Assembly: GCA_020746105.1 (NCBI GenBank) | Contig: CM036617.1 | Location: forward strand, 160,464,912-160,528,911 | Length of the DNA: 64,000 bases | Reading direction: 5' to 3' | Source of the DNA: Trogon surrucura | Taxonomy: Eukaryota > Chordata > Aves > Trogoniformes > Trogonidae | Shown: positions 63,701-64,000 of the stretch, one piece after another | Position numbering within the stretch: position 1 is the stretch's first letter | Layout of the letters: each line of letters begins with the position of its first letter | Program-made: the position numbers and the translations under genes | Notes under the pieces: generated by a model | The model's database searches: none | Told to the model about the DNA's origin: nothing | What the model saw: only the letters and a program-made list of their open reading frames with translations

Positions 63701-64000
63701 TACAAAACCATTTTTCTAACGGACTCTCCTACTGCTATGCTGTATAAAGAAATACAGCAGCCTTGTAGTATTAAACTAAAGGTTGTTGCTGGTTTCTTGG
63801 AGATCCATATTGCAGTCCTCCATCTGCCTGCTGGTTGCTGTATTTATATCTGGTATTAGGACTCTCTAGAACGCAGTAGTCATTCTTTGCACTAGTTATC
63901 AGTATATTCCTTAAAATAATCAAATTAGGTCAATGTGTTCTTTTTCTTTTTTTTTTTTTAATTCTCGAATATAAATTCAGATTTTCAGCATTTTGTAGTT
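60766..64000. other. Terminal intergenic sequence, no gene recognised
   Basis: Unique sequence, a GC-richer patch near 60830-61080 and AT-rich towards the end. A T run is present at about 63949-63959. No exon, repeat or RNA gene recognised. Confidence 0.6.

Overview
The window looks like nuclear DNA from a bird. It has scattered CR1 non-LTR retrotransposon copies on both strands, several ERVL-type solo LTRs of kinds common in bird genomes, and AT-rich introns with few microsatellites. No assembly or species label is visible. The bird assignment rests on the repeats and on recognising the protein by eye; no database search was run.

The only gene I can support is thioredoxin reductase 1 (TXNRD1) on the + strand, from about 9.6 kb to about 37 kb. 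Thirteen exons (11327-36074), all with GT-AG junctions and compatible phases, encode a 499-residue selenoprotein. It has an FAD motif GGGSGG, redox disulfide CVNVGC (Cys59/Cys64), NADPH motif GASYVALE, catalytic GIHPVCAE (His472/Glu477) and a C-terminal Gly-Cys-Sec-Gly. The TGA at 36066-36068 is read as selenocysteine, and a SECIS element lies about 260 bp downstream in the 3'UTR (36323-36376). One further exon, 9648-9757, joins in frame. It encodes an N-terminal extension resembling the C-terminal half of the glutaredoxin-like domain of longer mammalian TXNRD1 isoforms. A GC-rich candidate exon at 7998-8093 may be another N-terminal isoform exon. The most upstream first exons and the main promoter were not found and probably lie before base 1.

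Region by region: 1-378 is a CR1 copy. 379-9647 is upstream or first-intron sequence with one candidate exon and a possible internal promoter near 9480-9630. 9648-36074 is TXNRD1, with a solo LTR in intron 2 (13018-13566, perfect 5-bp target duplication), a sense CR1 (22066-22598), a degraded sense CR1 with reverse transcriptase remnants (26225-27310) and an antisense CR1 (31722-32055). The 3'UTR follows. From about 37 kb to the end I see no convincing gene: an LTR fragment (37322-37577), a small CR1 tail (40248-40353), a short retrovirus-like LTR (47419-47737), CR1 copies at 47895, 52744, 58866 and 60547, and an antisense LTR-like element (58018-58765). Between two CR1 copies placed tail to tail lies an unexplained 106-codon open stretch (60001-60321).

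Functionally the window is one redox-enzyme locus. The CR1 and LTR sequences are insertions with no visible intact open reading frames.
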